A stretch of 64,000 bases of DNA from Hippopus hippopus (lineage: Eukaryota > Mollusca > Bivalvia > Cardiida > Cardiidae): the NCBI GenBank assembly GCA_946811185.2, contig OX328096.1, positions 50,358,252 through 50,422,251 of the forward strand, read 5' to 3'. The notes under the pieces were generated by a model. It ran no database searches, had not been told where the DNA came from, and worked only from the letters and a program-made list of their open reading frames with translations. Positions 11,287-21,249 of this stretch are shown here, one piece after another. Numbering within the stretch: the stretch's first letter is position 1; every line of letters begins with the position of its first letter. The translations under genes were made by a program, and so were the position numbers.

Positions 11287-11298
11287 ACTTACACTTAC
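11287..11298 (-). promoter_or_regulatory. DLG5: Tandem 5' splice site GTAAGT-GTAAGT in PDZ2
   Basis: Two identical consensus donors six bases apart. The distal one includes Val-Ser (GDKIVS-VNSRS); the proximal one would remove these two residues without a frameshift, shortening a core PDZ2 strand. Confidence 0.65.
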
Positions 11299-11396
11299 AA
11301 TCTTATCACCTACAGTAAGAGATCCGTCTGTGGCTGCAAAAGAGCCAGTGTTGATACGACTGATGTACAAGGCATTATCAACCTGTATTCCCAATT
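11293..11396 (-). CDS. DLG5: DLG5 exon: PDZ2 core
   Basis: This 104-nt exon completes Glu and encodes LGIQVDNALYISRINTGSFA and ATDGSLTVGDKIVS. LGI is the carboxylate-binding loop; DGSLTVGDKIVSVN aligns with vertebrate EGSLAVGDRIVAIN. The donor is a tandem GTAAGT GTAAGT. Using the second one retains Val-Ser and gives GDKIVS-VNSRS, which fits the family. Acceptor tttacag. Phase 1 in, 0 out. Confidence 0.88.
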
Positions 11397-11621
11397 CTGT
11401 AAATAAAGGACCAAGATATCATTCTCTCTGTACATACAATCCCTAACGTATTTAAAACTTAATGATTTTCAAAAAGAAACAAGAATTTGCCACAGTTGAA
11501 GTAAAAAGATAAGATACTAACCCTTGACCAAACCAGACAAAAATGACAAAGTTTTAACAACAAGGAAAAAGGCAATAAGAGTAATCTGAATGTTGGTTTT
11601 GTCCAGAATGCTTCAGAAATG

Positions 11622-11775
11622 CAGAGTAGATCAAATATCAGGCTGCATAAATTTTCTAAGGCACTTGAAGTGTTAAAAATATTGCTGAAAGAATAACAAG
11701 CAGATCAAATATCAGACTGCATAAATTGTCTAAAGTACTCTAACAGTTACGAATGCTGTTGAAAGAATAACATTA
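11622..11775 (+). repeat. Two-copy tandem repeat, ~75 bp
   Basis: AGATCAAATATCAGGCTGCA and AGATCAAATATCAGACTGCA begin two adjacent copies that each end TGAAAGAATAACA. Confidence 0.7.
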
Positions 11776-11854
11776 CGTTTTTCTCCTTTGGTTTGTATAC
11801 AAAATGGGTTTCACAAGTCACCTTTTTTAATTTACATCATATTCGAGATAAAAC

Positions 11855-11945
11855 AGTGTTGGCCCAGGTCCACCTGTGCAGACTGACCTGGGTTGATACT
11901 TTTTGCAAATGCAGTATGCCCCCTTTTCACAGAGCATAGCTCATA
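11855..11945 (-). repeat. Family E right-end fragment
   Basis: Contains GACCTGGGTTGATACTTTTT and CCCCCTTTTCACAGAGCAT, the terminal part of family E. Confidence 0.65.
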
Positions 11946-12207
11946 TATAGATCCATACCGTATAGCACGAGACACAGAGCACCACATAATTGGTAACAAT
12001 AAGCAGCTTTTGCTCTCAGAGTGTATGACGATGCAAAGAATGTGCTTTGATCTTGGATCTATATTATCAACTTCTCAGCTCAATTATGATCAGAATATTT
12101 CTTCACATTTGCAATTTCTAGCTCTTGAAAAAAGTAAAACTTATTGACTTGGTTGAAAAAAGGTTGAGACAATCATCTCTAAAAACATTTTCTAGTATGG
12201 CTATTTG

Positions 12208-12437
12208 TTATAGCCCTTTACAAAACAATCTTCAGTTTCAAAGACCTTGAGAAAGAAGGCTTTTGACAACATTGTGGGATAGGAGAAACTGCTGGTGACC
12301 AGCAGTTTCTCCTTTTCCTACAATGTTTTCTACCCTTTCGAAGACAAATCCCATCATCCGAGTCACATTCACCTTGTTGTCTACAATTGCTTTGAATAAA
12401 GACAAGTCCGTCACTTTGTTGTTTGGTAAAGAGCTAA
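12208..12437 (+). mobile_element. TTAA MITE, forward, next to the PDZ1/2 exon
   Basis: Full length; core centre GCTGGTGACCAGC; right end TTTGGTAAAGAGCTAAA about 20 bp from the exon's donor. Confidence 0.8.
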
Positions 12438-12455
12438 ATAATTTTCTCTACAAAC

Positions 12456-12528
12456 CTTTTCCAGGTGGAATATTCAGTCGAATTGTCTGCCATGACCTTG
12501 AGGGTGAGACTTTTCTACGTCTAATGAC
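12456..12528 (-). CDS. DLG5: DLG5 exon: end of PDZ1 and start of PDZ2
   Basis: This 73-nt exon encodes VIRRRKVSPSRSWQTIRLNI and PPGK. The basic run after NM matches vertebrate MVVRRRK, and TIRLNIPPGK begins PDZ2. The acceptor is a tandem site (acag/cag/GTC): the distal AG gives M-VIRRRK as in vertebrates, the proximal AG would add one Gln. Phase 0 in and 1 out. A full MITE copy ends about 20 bp into the downstream intron. Confidence 0.84.
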
Positions 12529-12535
12529 CTGCTGT
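12528..12535 (-). promoter_or_regulatory. DLG5: NAGNAG tandem 3' splice site in PDZ1
   Basis: On the minus strand the acceptor reads ttattacagcag/GTC. Use of the first AG inserts one Gln between NM and VIRRRK. Use of the second matches the vertebrate spacing. Such sites commonly give one-residue isoforms. Confidence 0.7.
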
Positions 12536-12587
12536 AATAAAACACACATCAAATCAACAGTTTTGTGGCAAAACATGTACATATATA

Positions 12588-12855
12588 TATGAGCCATGCT
12601 CTGTGAAAAGGGGGCTTAATGCATTTGCGAAATGTATCGACCAATGTCAGCCTGCGCAGTCCGCGCAGGCTGACATGGGCCGAAACTTTTCGATATCTTC
12701 AAGATTTTTGTATGTCAAAGGACCATTCTACCTCATGATTCAGTCGGTTGCTTGACAAAATGGATATGATGGGTCCATATTAACGTGATGACTTACTTGG
12801 TATAATGCATCACGGAGATGCATTAAGCCCCCTTTTGCCAGAGCATGGCTCATAT
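12588..12855. mobile_element. Family E element, near complete
   Basis: Inverted ends: GAGCCATGCTCTGTGAAAAG with GGGGGCTTAATGCAT at left, and GATGCATTAAGCCCCCTTTT with CCAGAGCATGGCTC at right. Inside lies a GTCAGCCTGCGCAGTCCGCG...CAGGCTGAC palindrome. Each end holds a TTAA. Confidence 0.78.
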
Positions 12856-12860
12856 ATACA

Positions 12861-13118
12861 AGCCATGCTCTGTGAAAGGTGGGTTTAATGCATTTGCAAA
12901 CTCAGGTCAGCCAGCGCAGTCCACACAGGCTAACATGGGTCAAAACTTTTCACTACTTGTAAATTTTCTGCACATCAAAGGACCAGACTATGTGTACCTA
13001 ATGATTCAGGCAGTTGTTAAGACATACTGAATTTTATAGATAATCATATGATGACTTGCTTAGTACAATGCATCAGAGAGATACAGTTAGCCCCCTTTTG
13101 CCAGAGTGAAGCTCATTT
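12861..13118. mobile_element. Family E element, second adjacent copy
   Basis: AGCCATGCTCTGTGAAAGGT at left, GCCCCCTTTTGCCAGAG at right. Same orientation as the previous copy and almost touching it. Confidence 0.75.
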
Positions 13119-13372
13119 ATTTATTTCTAAAAGATACTGTACTACAATAATACAAGTTCTAAGGTGCAGTATAAAAAACTATATTGAAATCTAGCTCATA
13201 TCATCAAAACAGCCATAGGGAACTGGCTGCCACCGTATGATTGAAATAATGTTGAAAGTGGTTTTAAACAACAAACAACCAAAAGATCTTACTAAATGTC
13301 ATTCACAGCCTTAATTGCCTATTCTGATGCTTCTGCAAACCAGACAGTATAAGAAGTCAATATTTAAGTCTT

Positions 13373-13548
13373 TACCCTCTGGGAAAATTGTACACTCATC
13401 CATAATGAAAGCGTAAGCAGACAACGAATTAAACATTGCTCAAAAGATGGGATTTGTTTATGAACAGGTAGAAGAAATTGTGGATAAAGGAAACTGCTGG
13501 TTATTTCCTCTTCTTACTACAATGTTTTTATCAGCTTTCTTCCTCAGT
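13373..13548 (-). mobile_element. TTAA MITE, reverse, degenerate
   Basis: AACGAATTAAACATTGCTCAA, GGTAGAAGAAATTGTGG and CTTTCTTCCTCAG match the reverse consensus; both ends are worn. Confidence 0.6.
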
Positions 13549-13704
13549 GTAATATATTCTTTCAAACTGGAACAGTCTAAAATTTTGTTGTCTGAAAAGA
13601 CCTAAGTAAAATCATTCTTTCAGTGAACTGCTTTATTTTATTATAAGAAAGCATTACAGCCCAATACCGGCTTAAATGAAAACCTTTTACTTCTCACCTG
13701 CTTA

Positions 13705-13873
13705 TCACTTTACTGAACGATTGCCTGTTTTACTAACCCTGATTTTATCTTTTTCCCACTATGTTTTCTACCCTCTTAAAGAAAATATCTATCATTTGAG
13801 CTACATTCCTTTTTGTCATCCGCATATGTTTTCAATTTTGAAAAGTTTCATTTGGTTATGAACTTTTGACTTT
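13705..13873 (+). mobile_element. TTAA MITE, forward, core deleted
   Basis: Left arm of the palindrome is absent; CTTTTTCCCACTATGTTTTC and TGTCATCCGCATATGTTTTC remain. Confidence 0.65.
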
Positions 13874-14074
13874 ACTCTTTACTACACAATTCCGAGTTTT
13901 AACGACCCTGAGGAAGAAGCCTTTTGAAAACATTAAAGGAAAAGGAGAAAATGCTGGTAACCAATATTTTCTCCTTTTCCCACAATGTTTTCTATTCTAT
14001 CAAAGACAAATTCCATCATTAAAACCACAATTAAATTGGTGTCTGGATATGCTTTACGTCTGGTAAAGGGTTAA
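13870..14074 (+). mobile_element. TTAA MITE, forward
   Basis: Left ACTCTTTACTACACAATTCC; well-kept core; right end GTCTGGTAAAGGGTTAA. Lies about 70 bp from a PDZ1 exon. Confidence 0.8.
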
Positions 14075-14145
14075 ATGCATATGATGCTATTCCTTAGATC
14101 AAGGCCCCATAATTATGCTCACAATGTAATAATAACATAACCTAC

Positions 14146-14245
14146 CATGTTCACAATACCAGATCTATTTCTCAGAAGCCCAAAAGCAAACCTTACATCA
14201 TTACTGATGTCTTTACTGTTTATACGAATTATCTGGTCATTCACC
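14146..14245 (-). CDS. DLG5: DLG5 exon: PDZ1, second half
   Basis: This 100-nt exon completes Lys (AA+G) and encodes VNDQIIRINSKDISNDVRFA and FGLLRNRSGIVNM. VND-IIRIN corresponds to vertebrate VNDWLLRIN, and IVNM to INMV at the final PDZ strand. Acceptor ttttttcag. Donor AACATG/gtaggt. An internal GTAAGG (14194-14199) looks like a donor, but reading through it keeps the PDZ fold, so I extend to 14146. Confidence 0.86.
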
Positions 14246-14360
14246 CTGAAAAAAGTACTACAAAATTTTAAAGACATACTGACATTCCTTCAAACATAGA
14301 ACATGTAATTCCTATGGATATATAGTTAGGGGAAAATGAAAAATGAGTAATGTGAGGACA

Positions 14361-14445
14361 TTAATCCTTTACCAAACATTCCAATTGTCTGCAAATGCTT
14401 TAAATTTGGACAAGTCTAAAATTTCATCATGAGGTGATGACTTAA
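14361..14445 (+). mobile_element. TTAA MITE remnant, core deleted
   Basis: TTAATCCTTTACCAAACATTCC is joined directly to TTGTCTGCAAATGCTTTAAA and the right tail; the whole hairpin is missing. Confidence 0.65.
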
Positions 14446-14734
14446 AGTTGAGATTCTCGGGAAATACACTTGGGCACAATCAAAGTAACGACAAATTATT
14501 ATATTTTGAGCACCAATACTTTTTTTTAATTCTCATTTCCTTCCCTCTACTTATTTAAATAATTACCCTTTATGCATGTTTATCTCTGGTCCCTTACTCA
14601 CCATCCATTCTCAGTTTCATTCTTAATATAATATTGTGGAGAACTTTCTAAATTTCAAAGTAACACTATTGCTGATAGGTGAAATAATACCGTTCAGCAA
14701 ATCAGGAATTATGTTACTTTCTAAATGTCAAATT

Positions 14735-14925
14735 AGATTGATTCATTGAATGGTGTTTTACGTCCCTCTCACTGTTCTTTCAGTCATATCACAGCAACAG
14801 CTCACATATTCATTTATGTCCCAGGTTTCACCAAGATTTTGCTAGGGCTATGAAGTGTCTTGCCCAAGGACACTCCCACGAAAATTCCAGAGCTGGAACC
14901 CAAATATGAATTAGACAAATCAGAA
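14735..14925. repeat. SINE-related fragment
   Basis: GATTGATTCATTGAATGGTG, TCATATCACAGCAACAGCTC and AGTGTCTTGCCCAAGGACAC are shared with the fuller copy at 56018-56250; the tRNA-like head is incomplete here. Confidence 0.55.
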
Positions 14926-15053
14926 ATCAGAATGGTTGGTGAATACAACCTCAGGTGTTTTAATTCAATTTTGAGGACTAAAAGAGTAACATGCAAGACC
15001 ATAATAAAGTACTGTCGCGAAAACTTGGAAGACCTATAATTTCTGTGACATAC

Positions 15054-15175
15054 TTGAGTTTTCCATCTGCTGGGCTTCCTTTGGTCACATGACTCACAAT
15101 TATTGAATTAGGAAACTGTAGGTCCCCCTTACCACCAACAAGGTCAAAACCAAGCTCATCTGCATTTAATCCAGC
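15054..15175 (-). CDS. DLG5: DLG5 exon: PDZ1, first half
   Basis: This 122-nt exon (phase 0 in, 2 out) encodes AGLNADELGFDLVGGKGDLQ followed by FPNSIIVSHVTKGSPADGKL. The LGF in DELGFDLVGG is the PDZ carboxylate-binding loop, and VSHVTKGSPAD is the usual PDZ strand B/C-helix A segment. Acceptor tgttgtag, donor CTCAA/gtatgt. It sits between the DSAID linker and the next PDZ1 exon, as expected. Confidence 0.88.
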
Positions 15176-15296
15176 CTACAACATAACAATACAGAGTGTA
15201 AGATATAATTTACTGAAATTACATATAAAAGGAGTTGTGCAATACCTGCAGCCTATTATTAACACATACTTCCTATATGCTATGTGACAAGAGGGT

Positions 15297-15524
15297 TTAA
15301 CCCTTTACCACACGACCAATTTTAGACCTGTCCGAATTGAAAGCATTTGCAGAGGACAGTTCCACTGTGGATCATATGAAATGATTTTTCTTTGATAGGG
15401 TAGAAAACATTGTGGGAAAAGGAGAAAATGCTGGTTACCAGCATTTTCTCCTTTTCCCACAATGTTTTCAAAAGCCTTCTCTATCAGGGGTGTCAAAAGT
15501 CGTCATTGTGTGGTAAAGGGTTAA
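15297..15524 (-). mobile_element. TTAA MITE, reverse, near-perfect
   Basis: Flanked by TTAA on both sides. The core is a perfect 67-bp palindrome (33-bp arms plus one central base) centred in GCTGGTTACCAGC. Among the best-preserved copies. Confidence 0.88.
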
Positions 15525-15726
15525 TGCATCTCCATAATGTATTATACCAAGCCAGTCATCACACAGTCATAGATGCATAAAGACTATTTTGTCTAACAAG
15601 CGACTGATCCATGAGGTGGAATGGTCCTTGGACATGCAGAAAATTTAGGAAAAGTAAAAAGTTTCAACAAATCAGCTTGCGCTGACCGTGCAGGCTGACA
15701 TAGGTTGATAGTTTTTGCAGATGCAT

Positions 15727-15955
15727 TTAACCCTTTATCACACGGCAAAATTTAAGACCTATCCAAATTGAAAGCATTTGCAGACGACAATTTCATAGTG
15801 GCTCAAATGACGCAGCTTTTCTTTGATAGGGTAGAAAACTTTGTGGGAAAATGAGAAAATGCTGGTTACCAGCATTTTCTCCTTTTCCCACAATGTTTTC
15901 AAAAGGTCTCTTCTTCAGGGGCGTTAAAAGGCGTCACTGTGTGGTAAAGGGTTAA
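15727..15955 (-). mobile_element. TTAA MITE, reverse, with target duplication
   Basis: TTAA at 15727-15730 and 15952-15955; ends CCCTTTATCACACGG and GTGTGGTAAAGGG. Inserted in the right-end TTAA of family E. Confidence 0.88.
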
Positions 15956-16189
15956 AGCCCTTTTCAAAGAGCATGTCATTTTCTCAAATTTAGGAACAAC
16001 AACTAATCATGCCTGAATGAGCAGATCAATTAAGACATGGAAATAATGACTCAAATATGCACCTTCAAAACAGTTTTGGATAAAATGTCCAAAAAGTATC
16101 ATGTAGTGTCTAAGATATCTGCAAGGTCTGTGATCGGCACTATTTACAAAAAAAAAAAAGCACAAGTTTGGCTATGTACTCTTTGGTTT

Positions 16190-16397
16190 TCACTCTTTTT
16201 CAAACAATCCTTTGTTTTAACAACTCTGACAAAAAACACTTTTTAGAAAACTTTAGTAACTAGCATTGTCTCCTTTTTCCACAATGATTTTCAACCTTTC
16301 AAAGACTAATTCCATCAATTTAACTACATTCAATTTGTCATCTGGAAAGGCTTGAAATTGAACAAGTTTAAAATCTTGTCGCTTAGAAAAGAGTTAA
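16190..16397 (+). mobile_element. TTAA MITE, forward, short core
   Basis: ACTCTTTTTCAAACAATCC start; core reduced to AGTAACTAGCATTGTCTCC; right end GAAAAGAGTTAA shared with the next copy. Confidence 0.72.
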
Positions 16398-16622
16398 CTC
16401 TTTACCACACAATCCCAATTTTTAACAACCTTGAGAAAGAAGCCTTTTGAAAATATTGTAGGAAAAGGAGAAAATGTTGGTAACCAGCATTTTCTCCTTT
16501 TCCCACAGTGTTTTCTACACTTGCCACAACAAATTTCAATTTTTGAGCCATACTTATTTTGTCATCTGCAAATGCTTTCAATTTGGACTAGTCTACAATT
16601 TCGTCGTTTGGTAAAGGGTTAA
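16394..16622 (+). mobile_element. TTAA MITE, forward, well preserved
   Basis: TTAACTCTTTACCACACAAT at left, GTTTGGTAAAGGGTTAA at right; shares one TTAA (16394-16397) with the upstream copy. Confidence 0.85.
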
Positions 16623-16669
16623 GTTTTCAAAAGAACAGATATTTTCAGCCCAATAATCATGGTGAAAAG

Positions 16670-16902
16670 TTAAACTCTTTTCCAAATGACAAATTTTTTA
16701 AACACAATGAAATTGAAAGCCATTGTAGATGACAAATCAAATGTGAGTCAAATGATGGGACTGTCTTTGAAAAGGTAATAAAAATTGTGGTAAAAGGAGA
16801 AAAGGCTGTTTACAAGCATTTTCTCCCTTTAACGCAATGTTTTCAAAAGCTTTTATCGTTCGTAGAGTGGTCAAAACTTCAGAATGATTGGTTAAGGGTT
16901 AA
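16670..16902 (-). mobile_element. TTAA MITE, reverse
   Basis: TTAAACTCTTTTCCAAATGAC start; right end TTGGTTAAGGGTTAA 42 bp from a DLG5 exon. Confidence 0.78.
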
Positions 16903-16943
16903 CCAGATAGTTTTCATGGCCATGAAGACTTAACCCTAATTAC

Positions 16944-17079
16944 CAGTTCAAGGTCAATGGTTTCCGACTCCCATTCCTGAAGGTCAGCATCAATGGCAGA
17001 ATCTCGACTATGGTTGTGCCCTACAGAGTTGAGCTGGTTTTTCCTTGTCTCTTTCTCATTTGCCATCTCATACTTTTCC
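16944..17079 (-). CDS. DLG5: DLG5 exon: end of coiled coil and conserved acidic linker
   Basis: This 136-nt exon enters in phase 2 and exits in phase 0. It encodes EKYEMANEKETRKNQLNS, then HSRDSAIDADLQEWESET. The motif DSAID-D-x-x-EWE before PDZ1 is a DLG5 signature (vertebrate HDSAIDTDSMEWET). Acceptor attttgcag, donor GAACTG/gtaatt. A MITE copy ends 41 bp past the donor and another remnant lies about 110 bp upstream of the acceptor. Confidence 0.9.
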
Positions 17080-17185
17080 CTGCAAAATAAAACAATGGAG
17101 ACTTTATCAGCTGAATTTTGCTCTTTTGAATTGAGCAATGACCAAGAAATCAATTAGAATGGTTAGTTCATGCAAAATTTGGACT

Positions 17186-17256
17186 TTAGCCTTTTACCAA
17201 AGATCCTAGACTTGATGAACATGACAAAGACGGCTTTTGAAAACATTGTGGGACCC
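17186..17256 (+). mobile_element. TTAA MITE left half, cut by a family D element
   Basis: Runs from CCTTTTACCAAAGATCC to GAAAACATTGTGGGA, then stops in the left palindrome arm. No right half was found after the family D element. Confidence 0.65.
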
Positions 17257-18271
17257 AACTGAAAACCTCTGCCCAAGTCTGAACATTTATCTAGTCATTT
17301 CATTAAAACTCTTCAACTGAATTATCTACTGAAACAAAAACCTTCACTAAAGGGTCATAACTCATTGGAAAAATCATTCAACCATAACCAAATTATAATA
17401 TGCATATCTTAACTTTGTACTGAAACTTCCTATGAGGTTTGATAGAAACCTGTCCTGTTGTTATTGAGAAATAACTGAGACTAAAAAAAATCATTAAAGG
17501 CAAAAACTAATCGGAAAATCAATCAACAATAATCAAATTACAACATGCACATCTTTATTCTGAAACTTCCTATGCAGGATGACAGATATCCATCGTGTAG
17601 TTATTGAAAAATAGAGCGGACAAAAAAATTCATGAAAGGGCAATAACTCTTTGGAGAATCATTCAACCATAACCAAATAATAACATGCAAATCTTTGCTT
17701 TATATTGAAACTTCCTATGAAGTCTGACTGAAATCCATCATACAGTTAAAGAGAAATAGAGCGGACAAGAAAATTCATGAAAGGAATGTAACTCCTTTAA
17801 AAATAACTCAACCATAACAAAATTATACAATGCACATCTGGGCTTCATATTAAAACTTCCTATGAAGTTTGACTGAAATCAGTCCAATAGTTATTGAGAA
17901 ATAGTGAGAGAAAAAAAAATATGAAAGGGCCGTAAGTCATTGAAAAACCATTCAACCATAACCAAGTTATAATATGCACATCTTTGCTTCATACTGAAAC
18001 TTCCTATGAAGTTTGACTGAAATCAGTCCAGTAGTTACTGAGGAAATAGAGCGGACAAAAAAATTCATGAAAGGGCCATAACTCACTGGAAAATCAGTCA
18101 ACCGTCACCAAATTATAGTATGCACATCTTGGCTTCATACTGAAACTTCCTATGAAGTTTGACTGAAATCTGTCCAGTTGTTATTGAGAAATAGAGCGGA
18201 CAAAAAAGCGACCGACCGACACAGTGAGTCCTATATACCCCCCCAAACAAAGTTTGTGGGGGGTATAATAA
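17257..18271 (+). mobile_element. Family D HINE-like element, tandem units
   Basis: About six units of roughly 145 bp, each with AAACTTCCTATGAAGTTTGA and TATTGAGAAATAGAGCGGAC. Ends with a microsatellite-like CGACCGACCGACAC and a 3' hairpin (ACCCCCCCAAACAAAG / TTTGTGGGGGGT) then ATAATAA. The 5' boundary is approximate. Confidence 0.7.
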
Positions 18272-18509
18272 CTAGCCATGTTCAGGCCCATGAAAGACTA
18301 CCTAAGCAAGTTGGACAGTCTTGGAATTAAAACAATATTTAGAAAGGTGGGCAAATAGAGCCGAGATTTGACTGTACATTCTTTTGTACCATTATGCTAT
18401 TACAACAATCACCTCCTTTCAGTAACTTCAAAATATGAAACATAAAGTACAGGCTTTATATAACCATTAGGAAATATAAATGAGGAGCATGGTATTGTTG
18501 ATTACAACA

Positions 18510-18768
18510 CAAATATATGAGATGTACTCTAACAAAAAGGGGCTCAATGCAATACCAAGCAAATCATCAAATATTTATGGATCTCCAAAAAATCCATTTT
18601 GTTCAAGAACCAACAGAATCATGAGGTACAATGGTCCTTTGAGCTGCAGAAAATTGAATAACTGCAAAAGTTTCCGCTCAGGTCAGCCTGCTTGCACTGT
18701 GCAGGCTGACCTGGGTCAATACTTTTTGCAGCTGCATTAAGCCATTCTTACAGAGCATGGCTCACATC
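18510..18768 (-). repeat. Family E copy, partial left end
   Basis: AAAGGGGCTCAATGCAAT at left; AGGTCAGCCTGCTTGCACTG and GCAGGCTGACCTGGGTC inside; GCATTAAGCC...CAGAGCATGGCTCA at right. Confidence 0.7.
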
Positions 18769-19014
18769 TTTTTATGCTCAAGAGTACAAAGCTGTTGAAA
18801 ACAATGTAAGAAAAGCAGAACAGCTTGTAACAATTAAAGACCATTTATCCCACCGTAATTTTAATGCAATAAAAGAAAGGTATTTTCCTTCCTTTGAAAT
18901 GTTTCCAATTTATGTCAGTTGTACAATTTTTTGGCTACTTTAAAAAACATCTGTTTCGATAAAGGGTAAGATACACATCCTGTGCTCCATGTAATAATGA
19001 TAGAATTTTTCAAC

Positions 19015-19242
19015 TTAACCCTTTACCAAACAATCCAAAGTTTTAACAGCCCTGAGATAAAAAGCTTTCTGAAAATATTGTGGGCAAAGGAGAAAATGCT
19101 TGTTACCAGCATTTTCTGCCTTTATCCATGTTTTCTACCCTATCAAAGGCAGATTTCACCAGTTGAGTCACATTCAAATTTTCACCTGCAAATAATTTAG
19201 ATTTGGATGTGTCCAAAATTACGTCATTTTGTAAAAGGTGAA
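19015..19242 (+). mobile_element. TTAA MITE, forward
   Basis: TTAACCCTTTACCAAACAAT start, core GCTTGTTACCAGC, right end weak (TTTTGTAAAAGGTGAAA). Confidence 0.78.
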
Positions 19243-19261
19243 ATTACATTTACATCTCTTG

Positions 19262-20300
19262 TTCTGAAAGATACAGGCAGACTACAGCCTATCAGATTTT
19301 ACATAAGAAAATGCACTAAAAAAATCTGTGGTAATTCAGGTTACCTTACTCGAGCAACTCCTTCATTTGCTGGTTCAATTTAGAATCAGATAGATTGAAA
19401 TGCCAATGCATGGGCAAAGAGTTAAGTAAATCAAGGAAGAAAAGACTTAAAAAGTTTTTTCTTGTTGTTGATTTCAAAGACGTAAAATACTTATCAAAAA
19501 TAAAATCTGCACAACAAGATTATTTCTTATCTTGCGTTATCAACATGATATCCACTTTGTTTTGTTGAATTTTTTTTAAGTTTTTATTTCCTTCATATGA
19601 AAGATACTTTTATCCTTTCCTTCAACAGTGTGACTTTCCTTTCTATCTTACCTACACACTTTTTTTTTTCATTTTAATAACTATCACGCCATTTCGAGTG
19701 AATTAAAGTTTAAAGAAAACTTCTTGTAAAACTTTCTCGTAAAAGCACCACATTCTCATCTGTTCTAATTCTTGTTCACCTGATTGTAAGATTTACCCAA
19801 AACTGATATTTTTTCTAAAAACTTGGAAAGGCATGGTTTTCATGCAGGCTCATGAGGGATTTAAATCTATCAAAATCTGAGCGTCAAAGTGCTCAATATA
19901 CTGTCTTATCATGATATGATGTGATACTACTGATATCCGAGAGTGACAATTACACTTAAGTGGAGTTTGAAGAGTTGTTTGTGTAAAAATAAAACTTGCA
20001 ATTACATTGCCTTTCCTCCTTTAGGATCAAACTCAACAACTTTTCAAGTGTCCAGTTGTCAAGAGGGTAAAAACAACTTCAACCTGTGACCTTATAAATA
20101 ATCCAACAGTTACAATGAAATTAATATAATTATCTGCATATAAAACTAGAGTGTAATGGCTGACTTCACTTACACGAGTCAGGGTGACTGATCCCGCTTG
20201 CACACTAGTTTGGTGCCAGCTGATCCTACTTGCACAATAGGTTTTCATATCTTTTTACTTGATAAAATACTACATGCACCAATATACAAATATAAATCTT
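19262..20300. other. Intron DNA with no recognised feature
   Basis: Unique-looking AT-rich sequence; no exon, repeat family copy or structured element noticed. Confidence 0.45.
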
Positions 20301-20303
20301 AAA

Positions 20304-20367
20304 AGTACTGAAAGCATTTGCAGAAAATAAACTAAATATTGGGCAAATGACAGGATTTGGCTCAAAG
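20304..20367 (-). repeat. TTAA MITE fragment
   Basis: CTGAAAGCATTTGCAGAAAA and GGGCAAATGACAGGATTTGG only. Confidence 0.5.
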
Positions 20368-20857
20368 ATACATCTATACTGGTTTTCAGCTGGTTTTAGC
20401 CCATTCCATCTTTTATTTTATAAAACTATAATCACTCCTGTCTCTTCATGTCAAATGTTGCCCCTGACAGTTGCAAGGTTGCCTAGATTACATTGGATAG
20501 AAAATGTGTTTCATTTTTTGGAGACCGTCAAAGAAATAAGTGTTATCGTTTCCAGTTCAAAATTGTAGATTTCTGATATATGTCTGCAATACCCCCATGA
20601 TATGACACGATAATCATTCTTTCTACCATGTGACTATATTTGACCTTTGCCTTGTGTAATGAGGTACACAAAGAAAATGGATATTAAAAGTGTGGAAAAA
20701 CGAAATTGCATGCCAATTACATTGTATCCGACTCTTGGCAGAATCCAGCAATAGATTTCTGTGATGCCCCGCCATTGTTTACAGCTTGAACCATAAACCA
20801 GTCTACTCACCAAGATAAAATCTCATGAGTTTCTTTATTCCAATAAAGCATATATAT

Positions 20858-21030
20858 CGGTTTTGATTGACTGTATGGTGTTTAATGCCATTTTCAACAT
20901 TATTTCAGTTATATCGCGGCGGCCAGTGCACCTATCCATGCTTTCCTGGAGTCTCTTTTACCAGTAATCCGCACAATTTTCTTTCCAAGCCACTGGCTGC
21001 TTCCCACATAATCATCGTCAAAACAATGGT
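20858..21030. repeat. SINE fragment
   Basis: GATTGACTGTATGGTGTTTA, CAGTGCACCTATCCATGCTT and TCTCTTTTACCAGTAATCCG match the copy at 26148-26462; the tRNA-like part is absent. Confidence 0.6.
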
Positions 21031-21149
21031 CACATATATATCGGTAACTTATCTTTGTTTACAAAACTGACTAAGTTCTGTGCCACTCTACAGTCTGTCA
21101 AGTTTTAACAGCGTTTTTTCTCTCTGGCTGTAAGGGTGCATCTTTAAAT

Positions 21150-21249
21150 GAGTAGATAACATTGTGGTAACAGGAACAAATGCTAGTTACAAGCACTTTC
21201 TCCTTCCTTTCCCACCAGTGTTTTGAAGAGGCCTCTTCCTCAGAGGTCT
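21150..21249 (-). mobile_element. TTAA MITE, reverse, partial
   Basis: Core GCTAGTTACAAGC with AACATTGTGG and the CTTCCTCAG edge; left third missing. Confidence 0.6.

Larger units (their letters stand above)
15276..15983. mobile_element. Family E element carrying two MITE insertions
   Basis: The left end (GCTATGTGACAAGAGGGTTTAA) is interrupted at its TTAA by the MITE at 15297-15524, after which TTAATGCATCTCC continues. The right end (GATGCATTTAA) is interrupted by the MITE at 15727-15955, after which AGCCCTTTTC...GAGCATG continues. Deleting both MITEs with one TTAA each restores a family E copy. Confidence 0.75.

Noticed and set aside
14194..14199. GTAAGG as the donor of the second PDZ1 exon
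   Set aside because: Reading on gives RFAFGLLRNRSGIVNM, the expected end of PDZ1, and a better donor at 14146 with the correct phase.
15305..15496. Many 60-80-codon frames with FENIVGKGENAGNQHFLLFPQCF
   Set aside because: This peptide is simply the MITE palindrome core translated; it appears in dozens of copies on both strands.
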